DNA of 64,000 nt from Pelagicoccus sp. SDUM812002 (GTDB taxonomy: Bacteria > Verrucomicrobiota > Verrucomicrobiia > Opitutales > Opitutaceae): positions 1 to 64,000 of the forward strand of contig NZ_JARXHX010000023.1 in NCBI RefSeq assembly GCF_031127835.1, read 5' to 3'. A model generated the notes under the pieces. The model was not told the origin of the DNA, did no database searches, and saw nothing but the letters and a program-made list of their open reading frames with translations. The position numbers were made by a program, and so were the translations under genes. How positions within the stretch are numbered: position 1 is the stretch's first letter; each line of letters opens with the position of its first letter. Positions 53,873 through 62,662 of the stretch are shown here, piece by piece.

Positions 53873-54529
53873 ATGGCAAAACTTGCACAACCCTCAGCGA
53901 GCACTTTCGAAGTCGGAGAACTCGCACCAGCTGGAACTTTCGTCGCGACCTGTCTCGACGTCCTCGATCAATTCGGTGTCGAACGCCCGAAGTTCGAGAA
54001 CCCCAACGAGAGCGAGAAGATCGACGTCACTCGTTTCCTCTTCGGCCTCCGTGGCCAGGACGGAAACATCTACAAGGTTCAATCCTACGAGTTCCGCATT
54101 AGCGGTTCTCCGAAGAGCAACCTCTTCAAGTTCCTCACTGCTTGGCTAGGCAATCCCCCAAAGTACGGTTGGGACTACTGCGAACTGAAAGGCCAAGGCG
54201 CGATGATCACCATCGCCCACAAGCAAAACCGCGACAACACTCGCACCTTTGCTAGCCTCAACAGCATTGCTCCTGTCATCGAGCAACTGAAGGGCGAAGT
54301 GCTTCCACTCGAAGCCTTCCCAGCAGATCAAGAGCCGCAAGCTCCTGTATCCGCTCCCCAAGCACAGCAGCAATCAGTACCAGCAGCTCACATTCCCGCG
54401 AATGTGCCGCCGCATGGTCAGTACCCGCAAGCGGTCCAGCCCGCTCAACCACAGGCACCCCAGCTGCAAGCTCCACAGCCTGCCTGGAATCCTGCCATTG
54501 CTCCTCAGAATCCGAGCAACCCGTTCTAG
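53873..54529 (+). CDS. SSB-like phage replication protein
   Basis: A 218-residue protein. Residues ~10-125 look like an OB-fold-type beta-rich domain (GTFVATCLDVLDQFG, VTRFLFGLRGQDG). The C-terminal ~80 residues are Pro/Gln/Ala-rich and end in NPSNPF, like the flexible tails of single-stranded DNA-binding proteins. Upstream of the replication genes this fits a ssDNA-binding role, but the SSB family motif itself was not recognised. ATG at 53873; a strong AGGAGG lies ~24 bp upstream. Confidence 0.6.
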   Translation: MAKLAQPSASTFEVGELAPAGTFVATCLDVLDQFGVERPKFENPNESEKIDVTRFLFGLRGQDGNIYKVQSYEFRISGSPKSNLFKFLTAWLGNPPKYGWDYCELKGQGAMITIAHKQNRDNTRTFASLNSIAPVIEQLKGEVLPLEAFPADQEPQAPVSAPQAQQQSVPAAHIPANVPPHGQYPQAVQPAQPQAPQLQAPQPAWNPAIAPQNPSNPF

Positions 54530-54566
54530 GCCTAGCTAAACCCAACACCCAACACCTAGAATAAAA

Positions 54567-55382
54567 ATGGCAGTTCTCAAAAAAGACAGTGGTTCCTCAT
54601 CCCACTGGTACAAAGAAGACGGTAGCCCTTGTCATCGCGTGCCTCGTGCAGGCGGTGACGGGCTCCGCCCCACCACCATTCGCGACGCTCGACGTCTGCG
54701 TTTGTATCCAAGCGTTACCTCCATCCTCGGAATCTTCGCCAAGCCTCAACTCGATCGCTGGAAGATGCGACAAGTCGCCCTCGCTTCGATGCGACTCGAA
54801 CGCACCAAGAACGAAAGCGACGAGTATTTCTCAGATCGCATCATCGAAGAGGCATTTGCTCAAGTCGGCGAAGCTGCGGAACTCGGTTCGCGTATCCACG
54901 ACGCTCTAGAAAAGTACTTCGAAGGTGTACCGATTGCCGAAGACCTCCAAGTCTACACCAATCCGGTCATTGACTGGAAACATGAGAAGCAAATCGAGTT
55001 CGTTGAACGAGAAAAGACGCTGGTAAATCACAAGGAAGGATTCGCCGGAACAATGGATGTAGCTTGTCGCTATGGAGGGAACGGAATTGGCGTCATTGAC
55101 TTCAAGACCCGCAAAACCACTCCCGGCCAACCGGTCTATCCCTACGACGGCCAAGCCATGCAGATCGCCGCCTATGCTGCGACCTACTGGGGCGAGGAGA
55201 ACCTCGGAAAAGTCTTCGGAGCCAATGTCTACATCTCCACCACGGAGCCCGGACGCCTCGAAGTCTGCTCCTACACTCCCGAACTTCTGATCGAGGAATA
55301 CGACGTATTCAAAAAAGCCTGTTCCATGTGGCGACACATGAAAGGCTTCGATCCACGGAAGGGAGCCAAGGGTGCCGGATAA
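54567..55382 (+). CDS. PD-(D/E)XK superfamily exonuclease
   Basis: A 271-residue nuclease. LYPSVTSILGIFAKPQLDRW (~49), the GSRIHDALEKYFEG block (~110), then GTMDVACRY and GVIDFKTRK (D and DxK catalytic residues, ~160-185) and GQAMQIAAYAATY follow the RecB/Cas4/phage exonuclease pattern. It probably takes part in phage recombination or DNA resection. It overlaps the next gene by ~11 bp. Confidence 0.82.
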   Translation: MAVLKKDSGSSSHWYKEDGSPCHRVPRAGGDGLRPTTIRDARRLRLYPSVTSILGIFAKPQLDRWKMRQVALASMRLERTKNESDEYFSDRIIEEAFAQVGEAAELGSRIHDALEKYFEGVPIAEDLQVYTNPVIDWKHEKQIEFVEREKTLVNHKEGFAGTMDVACRYGGNGIGVIDFKTRKTTPGQPVYPYDGQAMQIAAYAATYWGEENLGKVFGANVYISTTEPGRLEVCSYTPELLIEEYDVFKKACSMWRHMKGFDPRKGAKGAG

Positions 55383-55659
55383 GGCCTGGAAGGCCCTAGA
55401 GCGTCGCGTCGCCACGTACTTCAACACGGAACGCAACGCTCTCTCCGGCGGCAACTCCAAGGTCACTCGCTCCGACTCGCTGCACCCCGATCTCTTCATC
55501 GAGTGCAAGCAACGTCAGAAGCATTCCGCCGTCACGCTCTGGGATGAAACCAAGCAACTCGCCGACAAGGAGGAGAAAACTCCCGTCGTTTGTCTAGCTG
55601 AGAAGAACCGTAAGGGTTTCTGGATACTAGTCCACTCCGACGACCTCTCGAAGCTGTAA
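55372..55659 (+). CDS. Small Holliday-junction-resolvase-like nuclease
   Basis: A 95-residue protein starting at a GTG that overlaps the exonuclease gene. WKALERRVATYFNTER, LSGGNSKVTRSDSLHPDLFIECKQR (D and ExK) follow the restriction-endonuclease-like resolvase pattern seen in phages. It probably resolves branched DNA in replication or recombination. Confidence 0.75.
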   Translation: MPDKAWKALERRVATYFNTERNALSGGNSKVTRSDSLHPDLFIECKQRQKHSAVTLWDETKQLADKEEKTPVVCLAEKNRKGFWILVHSDDLSKL

Positions 55660-55673
55660 AAACCCACAACTAA

Positions 55674-55705
55674 AGGCCCGTCCGCGGATGGGCGGGCCTC
55701 CTTTT
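55674..55705 (+). terminator. Rho-independent terminator
   Basis: GGCCCGTCC pairs with GGGCGGGCC around a short GCGGAT-type loop, followed by TCCTTTTC. It ends the SSB/nuclease transcript before the next gene at 55763. Confidence 0.7.
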
Positions 55706-55762
55706 CTAAAACTCAATTACGAAACCCAATGCACCCGCGTGTGCAGAAACCTGAAAATCTAA

Positions 55763-55990
55763 ATGGAAACAAGTTTATCTACCGAATCTAAACCTAAACT
55801 CGTTGATGCAAATGGACTGCTCGAAGTCCTCTTCGACAAGTCGTCCCGCCCCTCCGTTCGCTGGGTCCGCCAAATGCAAGCCCAACGCAAAATCCCATAC
55901 GTCAAGATCGGCCATCTCGTCCGATTCGACGTAGAAGAGGTGAGGCAAGCCCTCAGCGAAAATTGCACTGTCAACCCTCGTCGCCGCTAA
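55763..55990 (+). CDS. Excisionase/MerR-like HTH protein
   Basis: A 75-residue DNA-binding protein with a wHTH of the helix_turn_helix_17/excisionase type: SVRWVRQMQAQRKIPYVKIG then HLVRFDVEEVRQAL. It may be a transcriptional switch or a recombination directionality factor. It is encoded just before the polymerase (6 bp gap). Confidence 0.75.
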   Translation: METSLSTESKPKLVDANGLLEVLFDKSSRPSVRWVRQMQAQRKIPYVKIGHLVRFDVEEVRQALSENCTVNPRRR

Positions 55991-55996
55991 ACGATC

Positions 55997-57841
55997 ATGG
56001 TTTGCCTAAGTCCACCTTACGCCAAGCCGGAACCAACCGACCCCGACCAGATGAGTCTCGGACTCCTGGCCGGGGCCAACGGCGGCTCCCGTACCACCGC
56101 GGCACAACGTCGCGTCTACGGCTTCGATACCGAAACGTATTACACTAAAGGATACGACATCCGCTCCCTCGGAGTGGACGCTTATGTCGCTGATCCTCGC
56201 TTCGATTGCTACCTCGCGTCCTTCTGGGGGCCGCATGGCAACTTCGTCGGCCACCCGAGCGAATGTCCTTGGGAAGAGTTCAACGACTGCGTCTGGATCT
56301 CGCATAACGCCCGTTTCGACCGTGCTGTCTTCTTCCGTATGAAAGAGCTGGGAATCGTTCCCGCTCACATCATGCCTCGCGAGTGGCACGACTCCGCCGC
56401 TTTGGCCGTCTATCTGCAAGCTCCTCGCAACCTCGCAGGAGCCGCAGAAAAGCTGCTTGGCGAAAAGCCGAACAAGGCCATCCGCGACGCGATGAAAGGC
56501 ATCCAAGGCGGTTTGCTCTGCCACGACAAAGCCGTGCTTGACTACGCCCTCGACGATGCTCGCCTCGCTTGCGAACTCTGGATCTCCCATTGCGATAAAT
56601 GGCCGAAGAAGGAACGCCTCCTATCCCAGCTCACCATCGAGCAAGGCGAGTACGGCGTGCATCTCGACCAGAAGCGAATCCGCGAAGGCATCGAAACGCT
56701 CACCCAAGTTCGCGATGATGAAGCGACGAACCTCCCTTGGTTCCCACGTCTCAAGCCGAGCAGTCCCAAGGCATTCGCCGAGGCTTGCCAGCAAGCACGC
56801 ATCCCGATTCCCAACTCCACCAGCGAAGACGATCCGCAAACTCAAGAGTGGATCGAGCGATACGGAGAACGGTATCCATGGCTCAAGCACATGAGCGAGT
56901 GGCGAAAGGCCAATCGCATGCTCAAGGTCCTCGAAACCATGCAAAGCCGCTGTCGCCGCGATGGCAGCCTTCCATTCGGTCTCAAGTACTTCGGAGCTAT
57001 CGCCACCGGACGCTGGGCAGGCGACGCCGGGCTCAACTTTCAGAACTTCAATCGCGAAGCCTACTATGGAGTCGATCCCCGCAAGTGCCTGGTCGCTCGA
57101 CCTGGACACAAGCTAATCATCGCCGATCTCTCTCAGATCGAACCCCGCGTCCTCGCATGGATCGCAGGCGATCACGAGCTGCTCGATAAGATCCGCAACG
57201 GTCTCCCGATCTACCAAGCCCACGCCGAAACCTCGATGAACTGGAAAGGTGGTGATCTCAAGAAAGAGAATCCGAACCTCTATCTTCTCGCCAAGTGTCG
57301 TGTCATCGGTCTTGGCTACGGAGCCGGTTGCAAAACCTTCCAGTCTTTGGCCCGTGGATACGGATTGGAGATGTCCATCAGCGAAGCCAAACGCACCGTA
57401 GACGACTTCCGCAAAGCGAACCCTCGTATCGTCAGTCTCTGGCAAGCTGTCGAAGACAGCATGCGCTATCACATCGGGAGCACCTTCTTCATGTACCTGC
57501 CGAGCCTGCGATCCATCCGCTACTTCGACGTGCAAGAAGAGGAGGGCCTAACCGCCACCACCGAACGCGGCGGCCGACGTCTCCACTGGTACGGCGGAAA
57601 GCTCACCGAAAACCTCGTCCAAGCCACTGCAAGAGACGTCTTCGCAGAAGGACTCCTGCGTATCCACAAAGCGGGTATTCGCATTCTCTGGACCGTCCAC
57701 GACGAAGTCATCTGCGAAGTCCCTGAGGATTCCGACATCACCGTCGAAACCGTCACCGAACTCCTAGCCCAAACCCCAAGCTGGATGCCCGGCCTGCCCG
57801 TCGCAGCAGAAGGCATCGAAGCAAAAGCATACACCAAGTAA
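55997..57841 (+). CDS. Family A DNA polymerase with 3'-5' exonuclease
   Basis: A 614-residue phage-type DNA polymerase I. Exonuclease motifs: DTET (~38), NARFD in SHNARFDRAVF (~100) and YALDD (~180). Polymerase motif A is IADLSQIEPRVLA (~375), motif B KCRVIGLGYGAG (~435) and motif C VHDEVICEV (~575). No 5'-3' exonuclease domain. It probably replicates the element. All catalytic acids are present, so it should be active. ATG at 55997. Confidence 0.9.
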   Translation: MVCLSPPYAKPEPTDPDQMSLGLLAGANGGSRTTAAQRRVYGFDTETYYTKGYDIRSLGVDAYVADPRFDCYLASFWGPHGNFVGHPSECPWEEFNDCVWISHNARFDRAVFFRMKELGIVPAHIMPREWHDSAALAVYLQAPRNLAGAAEKLLGEKPNKAIRDAMKGIQGGLLCHDKAVLDYALDDARLACELWISHCDKWPKKERLLSQLTIEQGEYGVHLDQKRIREGIETLTQVRDDEATNLPWFPRLKPSSPKAFAEACQQARIPIPNSTSEDDPQTQEWIERYGERYPWLKHMSEWRKANRMLKVLETMQSRCRRDGSLPFGLKYFGAIATGRWAGDAGLNFQNFNREAYYGVDPRKCLVARPGHKLIIADLSQIEPRVLAWIAGDHELLDKIRNGLPIYQAHAETSMNWKGGDLKKENPNLYLLAKCRVIGLGYGAGCKTFQSLARGYGLEMSISEAKRTVDDFRKANPRIVSLWQAVEDSMRYHIGSTFFMYLPSLRSIRYFDVQEEEGLTATTERGGRRLHWYGGKLTENLVQATARDVFAEGLLRIHKAGIRILWTVHDEVICEVPEDSDITVETVTELLAQTPSWMPGLPVAAEGIEAKAYTK

Positions 57842-57843
57842 CC

Positions 57844-58707
57844 ATGGCCATACTTAAAAACACCACCAAAGCCCTTGAGGCCGCACTCAAGAATCCGCCC
57901 GAGCCCGGCGAACGAAACGTCTGGCTCTATACTGTCGCCAAGCGGGCGAAGAACCTCGCCTCACGCGAAAAGATACGCTCCTTCCTATTGAGCGTTGCTT
58001 CGCAGTGGAACGACCGAGATTTCACCCACGAGATCGACCGAGCAATCGCTCGAGCGTTCGAAGATCGTTCCGCACCTCCCGAGTCCGAACGTATTCCGCC
58101 TTGGCCGAAGTTCAACCAAGACGCTTGGAATCGTCGACTCGACCACCCGAGACTCTTCGGAGGCGAAGGCGCTCAGTTGCCTGCCAGCGAAGTCATAGAC
58201 CGTCTTTTCTCCGAAAACGACCTGCTCTGCATGTCGCTTGATACCAAGAGCACTGTCACCCAACGACGCCAACTATGGCGCGGGTCGGAAGCTGCGATGC
58301 AGTTTTTGGTTCCCAATGCCATGACCAAAGAAACAGGCATCACACAATCCGGTAACATCTCTTGCCGCTCCCTCGACAACGCCACCCGATCCAAGACCTA
58401 CCAAGTCATCGAATACGACCGTGGCACCCTCGAAGAACAAGCATCCATCCTCTCGTCACTACACACTGAATACACGCCCCTCATCATGGTCGTCTACTCA
58501 GGAGGTAAGTCACTGCACGGATGGTTCGATGTTCGCACCCTCGACGAAGCCTCCAAGCTCCGATTCTTCCGCCATTCAGTATTCCTAGGATCCGACGCCT
58601 CACTCTGGGACGCCTCTAAGCTCGTACGTATGCCAGGAGGACGCCGAGACAACGGAAAGACGCAGGACATTCTCTACTTCAACCCAATCGCACCCAAGCA
58701 CCCATGA
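57844..58707 (+). CDS. Archaeo-eukaryotic-type primase of a phage replicon
   Basis: A 287-residue protein. QVIEYDRGTLEEQASILSS (~190) and the S-x-H-like block YSGGKSLHGWFDVRT (~218) match the AEP/RepB-like primase catalytic pattern; DASKLVRMPGGRRDNG (~260) is the third block. The N-terminal ~60 residues are basic. It would prime DNA synthesis for the adjacent polymerase. It is 3 bp from the polymerase stop and overlaps the ATPase start by ATGA. Confidence 0.78.
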   Translation: MAILKNTTKALEAALKNPPEPGERNVWLYTVAKRAKNLASREKIRSFLLSVASQWNDRDFTHEIDRAIARAFEDRSAPPESERIPPWPKFNQDAWNRRLDHPRLFGGEGAQLPASEVIDRLFSENDLLCMSLDTKSTVTQRRQLWRGSEAAMQFLVPNAMTKETGITQSGNISCRSLDNATRSKTYQVIEYDRGTLEEQASILSSLHTEYTPLIMVVYSGGKSLHGWFDVRTLDEASKLRFFRHSVFLGSDASLWDASKLVRMPGGRRDNGKTQDILYFNPIAPKHP

Positions 58708-59843
58708 CCACCAATCTCATAGAAATCTGGAAGGAGATCGAAGATCCCAACTTCCACGTCACCGAGAACCAACTACACCCATCGCCCAAGCCTTTCACCG
58801 TTCTCAACGGTTCGAAACTCCGTTCGGTTCCTGTGCCCGAGAAGGTCGATATCCTTGGCGACGGCGTTATCTCACTCGGACAACTCACCACCATCATCGG
58901 TCAGGGAGGCACGGGAAAGAGTCGCGTCACTATGCAGATCGCCATCTCCCAAATCCTCGGTTGGAGCATGGCCGGACTGAAGACACACCCCGAGCCACTG
59001 AAACACCTGCTCATCGGCACGGAAAACAGCATCTATCGCCAGAAGTCCGAATATCGAAAGATGACTCAGTCGCTCTCACCTGAACAACGGGAGCAAGTAG
59101 ATGCCAACATGTTCTTCCATGTGGTCCAAGAGATGGACGACGCCTTCATCCATCTCGGTTCCGACGATATTCGTAAGAAGTGGGTGGATACATTCGAACT
59201 CGTCAATCCCGACGTCGTCTACATCGATCCCTACGGAGAAGTCCACGTGGGCGATATCAACAAAGATGCCGACGTTCGCCACACCCTCCGAGAAATCACC
59301 AAAGTATGCCGCCGCTTCAATCCCCGTACTGCCATCGTGATCGTACACCATGGCAGAACAGGACGGGCGAACATCGCCCAAGCGGTCGGTTGGGATAAAG
59401 GAAACTACGCCCTCGGATCCAAAGCTTTGTACTCCGGAGCCCGTTCCCAAATCAACATCGCTCCCGCCGATCCCGACGACCCATCCCGCATCATCCTCAG
59501 CAGCGGAAAGAGCAACGACGCCAAACCCTTCGATCCCGTCGGCCTCAAGCTCGACGACACCACCATGCTCTACGGCATCGACGCATCCTTCGACCTCCAA
59601 GCCTGGAAGGCCGATGTCGACGGCAAGCAGTTGAACACGAACTTCTCCATCAAAGAAGTCGCTCAACAACTCCTCGATAAGCCGAAAAAGAACTCCGAAA
59701 TCCACGCCGAACTGGGCGGATCCGAAGCCGGTTCACGCCGCTCTTTGGACCGCATTTTGGCCAAAGGCAAAAAGGAGGGCTATTTTCGCACTGAAAAACG
59801 GGGGTACAAACTTACTAAAAAGGGAAGCGATTTGATCTCCTAA
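58704..59843 (+). CDS. RepA-like hexameric helicase/ATPase
   Basis: A 379-residue RecA-fold ATPase. Walker A IGQGGTGKSRVTMQI (~70) and Walker B DVVYIDPYGEVH (~173) are clear, with a sensor HHGR (~215). The C-terminal ~60 residues form a winged helix (EIHAELGGSEAGSRRSLDRI). It resembles phage/plasmid RepA-like replicative helicases, acting with the primase and polymerase encoded upstream. ATG at 58704, coupled to the primase gene. Confidence 0.85.
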   Translation: MTTNLIEIWKEIEDPNFHVTENQLHPSPKPFTVLNGSKLRSVPVPEKVDILGDGVISLGQLTTIIGQGGTGKSRVTMQIAISQILGWSMAGLKTHPEPLKHLLIGTENSIYRQKSEYRKMTQSLSPEQREQVDANMFFHVVQEMDDAFIHLGSDDIRKKWVDTFELVNPDVVYIDPYGEVHVGDINKDADVRHTLREITKVCRRFNPRTAIVIVHHGRTGRANIAQAVGWDKGNYALGSKALYSGARSQINIAPADPDDPSRIILSSGKSNDAKPFDPVGLKLDDTTMLYGIDASFDLQAWKADVDGKQLNTNFSIKEVAQQLLDKPKKNSEIHAELGGSEAGSRRSLDRILAKGKKEGYFRTEKRGYKLTKKGSDLIS

Positions 59844-59886
59844 ATCCGTATCCTACAACCACCTACAAAATCCCCGAGTCACGTCC

Positions 59887-59970
59887 TATGACATGTCATA
59901 ATGACAGGTCGCAAAGCCCTATCATATGACACTATGACGACCCCCCTTTAGGGGGGTGTCATCGTCATAG
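59887..59970 (+). promoter_or_regulatory. Palindrome cluster with TATGAC/GTCATA repeats
   Basis: TATGACATGTCATA (59887-59900) is a perfect palindrome, TCATATGA lies at 59922-59929, and CTATGACGA plus C6 (59932-59946) faces G6 plus TGTCATCGTCATAG (59951-59970) across TTTA. The repeated ATGAC unit suggests an operator or replication origin between the helicase gene and the next HTH gene. Confidence 0.55.
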
Positions 59971-60003
59971 ACGGGTCGGGAAGTTTAAAACGCCTTATCG
60001 CTC

Positions 60004-60231
60004 ATGGCCTCAAATTCCGAAGAACAATTACTCTCCGTCAAAGAACTCGCCTGGAAACTCAATCGCCATCCGAACTACGTCTACCTCATGCGAAAGGCAG
60101 GCTTCGTGATGGGCGGCAATCGAACCACGCTCGAAGAAGCCCGAGAGTGGCTGGCAGAAAATCCAAACTGGCGAGGACGCCTAACAACAGGCGACTCCAA
60201 ACTCGGCAAGATCGTATCCAGTCACAACTGA
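60004..60231 (+). CDS. Small excisionase-like HTH protein
   Basis: A 75-residue protein: VKELAWKLNRHPNYVYLMRK is a HTH, followed by NRTTLEEAREWLAENPNW. It resembles excisionase/DNA-binding regulators of mobile elements and may bind the palindromes upstream. ATG at 60004. Confidence 0.7.
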   Translation: MASNSEEQLLSVKELAWKLNRHPNYVYLMRKAGFVMGGNRTTLEEAREWLAENPNWRGRLTTGDSKLGKIVSSHN

Positions 60232-61803
60232 CAACAACACCTCACTCGCTGGCGCTCGCTCGGTAGTCCTCCTCCCGTTGGTCGTCGCGCTGTCGCGGCA
60301 ATCCCAACGCAACTCGACTCCACCCGCAGACGCTGAGATCTTCGCTCTCTCCGTTCCATTCCGCTTAGCCGTTCGCGGTGGCTTTCCCTCGGTTCTGCTC
60401 GTGCCCCTCGCTCAACCGCTACCGATGCGGCGAGTCCAGATCTCGGACAAGCCGAGCACTGGTCTCGCTTATCGCATCGTCCGCGGATTCGCGTCCTGCT
60501 TCGCAGGCACGTGGCACCAGCAGCCCCGAGCCGCCACCACTAAAACGGCACGCTCCATTTCACTACGATCCCTCAGACGTCAGCGACTGCTCGCCCAACT
60601 TCCAATAAACATCCCCCGTGGTCGCCCGTTCGCAGAGCTAGCAGCAGCAACCGTCTACGCTTCGTTCCTCAGCTTCGCCTATAGCTGCCACTACCACTGC
60701 TCGGCGGGCTCTCGAATCACCGCGATCGCTCGCCAAACTCGCTCCATCCGCAAACAACAAACATCGCCGCTCATCGGTTGTCACCGAAACGCAACTACGC
60801 CTTCCTCGCAGCTTGAGTGCCAGCAAAGCTGTCACACGAAGCTGCACCCACTGCAGTCCGGCTTCGCCCGTACAACGTGACATTATGTCCATTTCGTTCA
60901 CGCTACGCTCACCCTCGCTTGGCAGGTATGCCTGCTCTCGGTCACGAGATGGCACATAATGTCGTATTGTACGCTTTCGTGGGTCGGTCGGCTCCGTTGC
61001 GTTCTTGGCTGTCGCCAAGATTCGCGGCTTCTGTCGAGTCACCATCGCTGACGCGATTCCACGCTGTTAGCTTTTCGGCTCTTATCGATTGTAGCTGTTC
61101 CCAGCCACCCGGGCCCCGGCTGGGAAGGAGAGTCGAGTGCAGCCGAGCCGAAAGAGACGTCCCTCGCTTCGCTCAGTCCTGAGTAGTGCGGGCTACCCCG
61201 CCCCCGCCCGGGGTACTTGGTGAGTCATCGCTTTGTCGCCCATTCCGTATTCGCTTGTCGGGTACGATTATCCGGCTGCTCCAGGCGGCCCCTGCCATCA
61301 AGAAGATAACAGGGGCCTTCCCCCCGCCACCCGCTGCGCGGACGCGGTGGCCCCGCGTCTTCGCCGGCGTCGCTCCGCTGGCCGGCATTGCCGCTTACGC
61401 GCCCCCAGCGCGTTGATTCGCCAGCAGCTTCGCTGCCAGTCGCCGAGCGGCCAAGGCCGCCCGCAACAATCAAACCCTCCATGCGTGCTTCCCATCGTGG
61501 CCGGAGTCGTTCGCCCTTCAAGGTAGTGCGGCTGACGCTCGCCTCCACCTTGACCGCCTCGCTCCACCGCCTCTTCAAACGCTCGCCGCTTGGCAGGTTG
61601 CAAAGTCGGTTCCAGAAAAAACGCACTTCAAAAAAGAAAACCTGCGATGTGAGTCATTGGCATTGTACGCGCCTCCAGACAGTTAGCCTGTGCTGTAACG
61701 CAGCCGCGAAGCGGAGAGAAAAACACCACAGTGAAAGAGCGTGAAAACGGGTTGAGTTGTCGGCTCGCAGCTTGGTTCGTTCGCCTCAACATGAGGTCGT
61801 GTT
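60232..61803. other. 1.57-kb hairpin-rich region without convincing genes
   Basis: Long frames exist on both strands but give low-complexity Ser/Arg/Ala-rich products with no motif. The plus strand is C/T-rich and full of CGCTCGC/TTCGC words. Clear stems include TACCCCG/CGGGGTA near 61193 and GGCCCCTG/CAGGGGCC near 61285-61315. GC rises sharply at 61180-61480. It could be a replication origin, a transfer origin or a large structured RNA; sequence alone does not decide. Confidence 0.5.
60870..60972. repeat. Long inverted repeat enclosing a hairpin
   Basis: GTACAACGTGACATTATGTC (60870-60889) is matched in inverted form by 60952-60972 (end GTCGTATTGTAC), differing at about 4 positions. Each arm holds a near-palindrome GACATTATGTC. 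The ~60-bp spacer holds a perfect GCAGG-TATG-CCTGC hairpin. The whole ~103 bp could form a cruciform or a stem-loop RNA. Confidence 0.6.
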
Positions 61804-62235
61804 ATGGCATTCGATATTTCTCCAGACCTTTTGACGATGGGCGCCTCAGCTGTTGCCGGTTTCTACATGAAACATAAGGCAGAAGAGCGGAAAGAGCGTC
61901 ACGCCGAACACATACGAGCCTCCGAGCGGCGTCACCTCTCGGAGGCTTCGCGCGTCCGGGCCGCCAGCGTCGCCGGACAATGGATACGCCGCTTGCTCGT
62001 CGCCGCCATCGTCTTCGCCGTAATCCTCGCCCCCTTCATCGTCACCGTCTTCACCGACGCCCAAACCATCCTCCAATACTCCGAGCAAACCGGAGGAAAG
62101 CTCTTCGGTTTGTTTGGTCCCGCCAAAAACGCCGTTCGCTTCCAAGCCATCGACGGCTTGCTCATCACCCCCGAAACCCGCCAAGCGCTGCTCGCCGTGG
62201 TCGCTTTCTACTTTGGACAAGGAGCTGCCAAATGA
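61804..62235 (+). CDS. Holin-like (3TM) membrane protein
   Basis: A 143-residue protein. A basic, charged N-terminal part is followed by hydrophobic segments RRLLVAAIVFAVILAPFIV and ALLAVVAFYFGQGAAK. The order and the FYFG-K ending resemble phage 3TM holins. GAGGT lies 8 bp upstream of the ATG at 61804. A small membrane gene overlaps its end (ATGA). No endolysin is visible nearby. Confidence 0.58.
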   Translation: MAFDISPDLLTMGASAVAGFYMKHKAEERKERHAEHIRASERRHLSEASRVRAASVAGQWIRRLLVAAIVFAVILAPFIVTVFTDAQTILQYSEQTGGKLFGLFGPAKNAVRFQAIDGLLITPETRQALLAVVAFYFGQGAAK

Positions 62236-62417
62236 AACGCATTCTACTCAGTCTCCTCGAAGATCGTGCCGCCCTTATCGGCTCCGCCGGAACCGCCTGG
62301 ACGGTCGCGCTCAAACACATCCACACTTCAGTGGGCATCCTCGTAGGACTCCTCACCATCGTCTACCTCACGATCAAAATCCGCGAAGAGCTCAAACGCA
62401 GCAAACGCGACGACTGA
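62232..62417 (+). CDS. Small membrane protein, putative holin partner
   Basis: A 61-residue protein with one or two helices (TAWTVALKHIHTSVGILVGL ...) and a basic tail REELKRSKRDD. Its ATG at 62232 overlaps the preceding stop, suggesting a two-component holin or holin/antiholin pair. The function is inferred from coupling and topology only. Confidence 0.55.
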   Translation: MKRILLSLLEDRAALIGSAGTAWTVALKHIHTSVGILVGLLTIVYLTIKIREELKRSKRDD

Positions 62418-62426
62418 GCCGCTCGC

Positions 62427-62458
62427 CCCGGGCGAAGCCCAAAACGCGCTCGCCCGGG
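62427..62458 (+). terminator. Hairpin after the holin-like genes
   Basis: CCCGGGCGA (62427-62435) pairs perfectly with TCGCCCGGG (62450-62458). It lies 10 bp after the stop; no U-tract follows (AAGGGGG), so it may be only part of a terminator. Confidence 0.4.
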
Positions 62459-62662
62459 AAGGGGGTTAGGGGGATGGGCAAGCGAAGCGTGAAAAACACG
62501 CTCGCCAGAAAAACCGCAAAAACGCCCGCGCCAAAAATCGCGCGAGGGCATCCGGAGGAATCGCGAAGCCGTCTACTGACGGGATAGAACCGAAGGGGCG
62601 AAACCTAAGTTGGCGACTACAGCGAGCTCATGCTCCCACTTGCGAAGCAAGAAGGAGACTGA

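Larger units (their letters stand above)
53838..62417 (+). mobile_element. Phage- or phage-plasmid-like replication and lysis module
   Basis: All genes are on the plus strand and tightly packed: an SSB-like protein, two PD-(D/E)XK nucleases, a HTH protein, PolA, an AEP-like primase, a RepA-like ATPase and a second HTH protein, then 1.6 kb non-coding DNA and two holin-like genes. No integrase, capsid, terminase or partition genes are visible, so it is a remnant, a satellite or part of a larger element. The strand is C-rich at wobble positions compared with the metal island. Confidence 0.62.

Noticed and set aside
53856-54149. Frame starting at ATG 53856 behind a strong AGGAGG
   Set aside because: It overlaps the SSB-like gene in another frame and gives Ser/Arg-rich low-complexity sequence; the AGGAGG may still help the gene at 53873.
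60278-60880. 200-codon plus-strand frame in the non-coding region
   Set aside because: Product is Ser/Arg/Ala-rich with no domain, start signal or neighbour coupling.
60870-60972. Integron attC site
   Set aside because: The inverted repeat lacks the RYYYAAC/GTTRRRY core pair and no integrase or cassette array is nearby.
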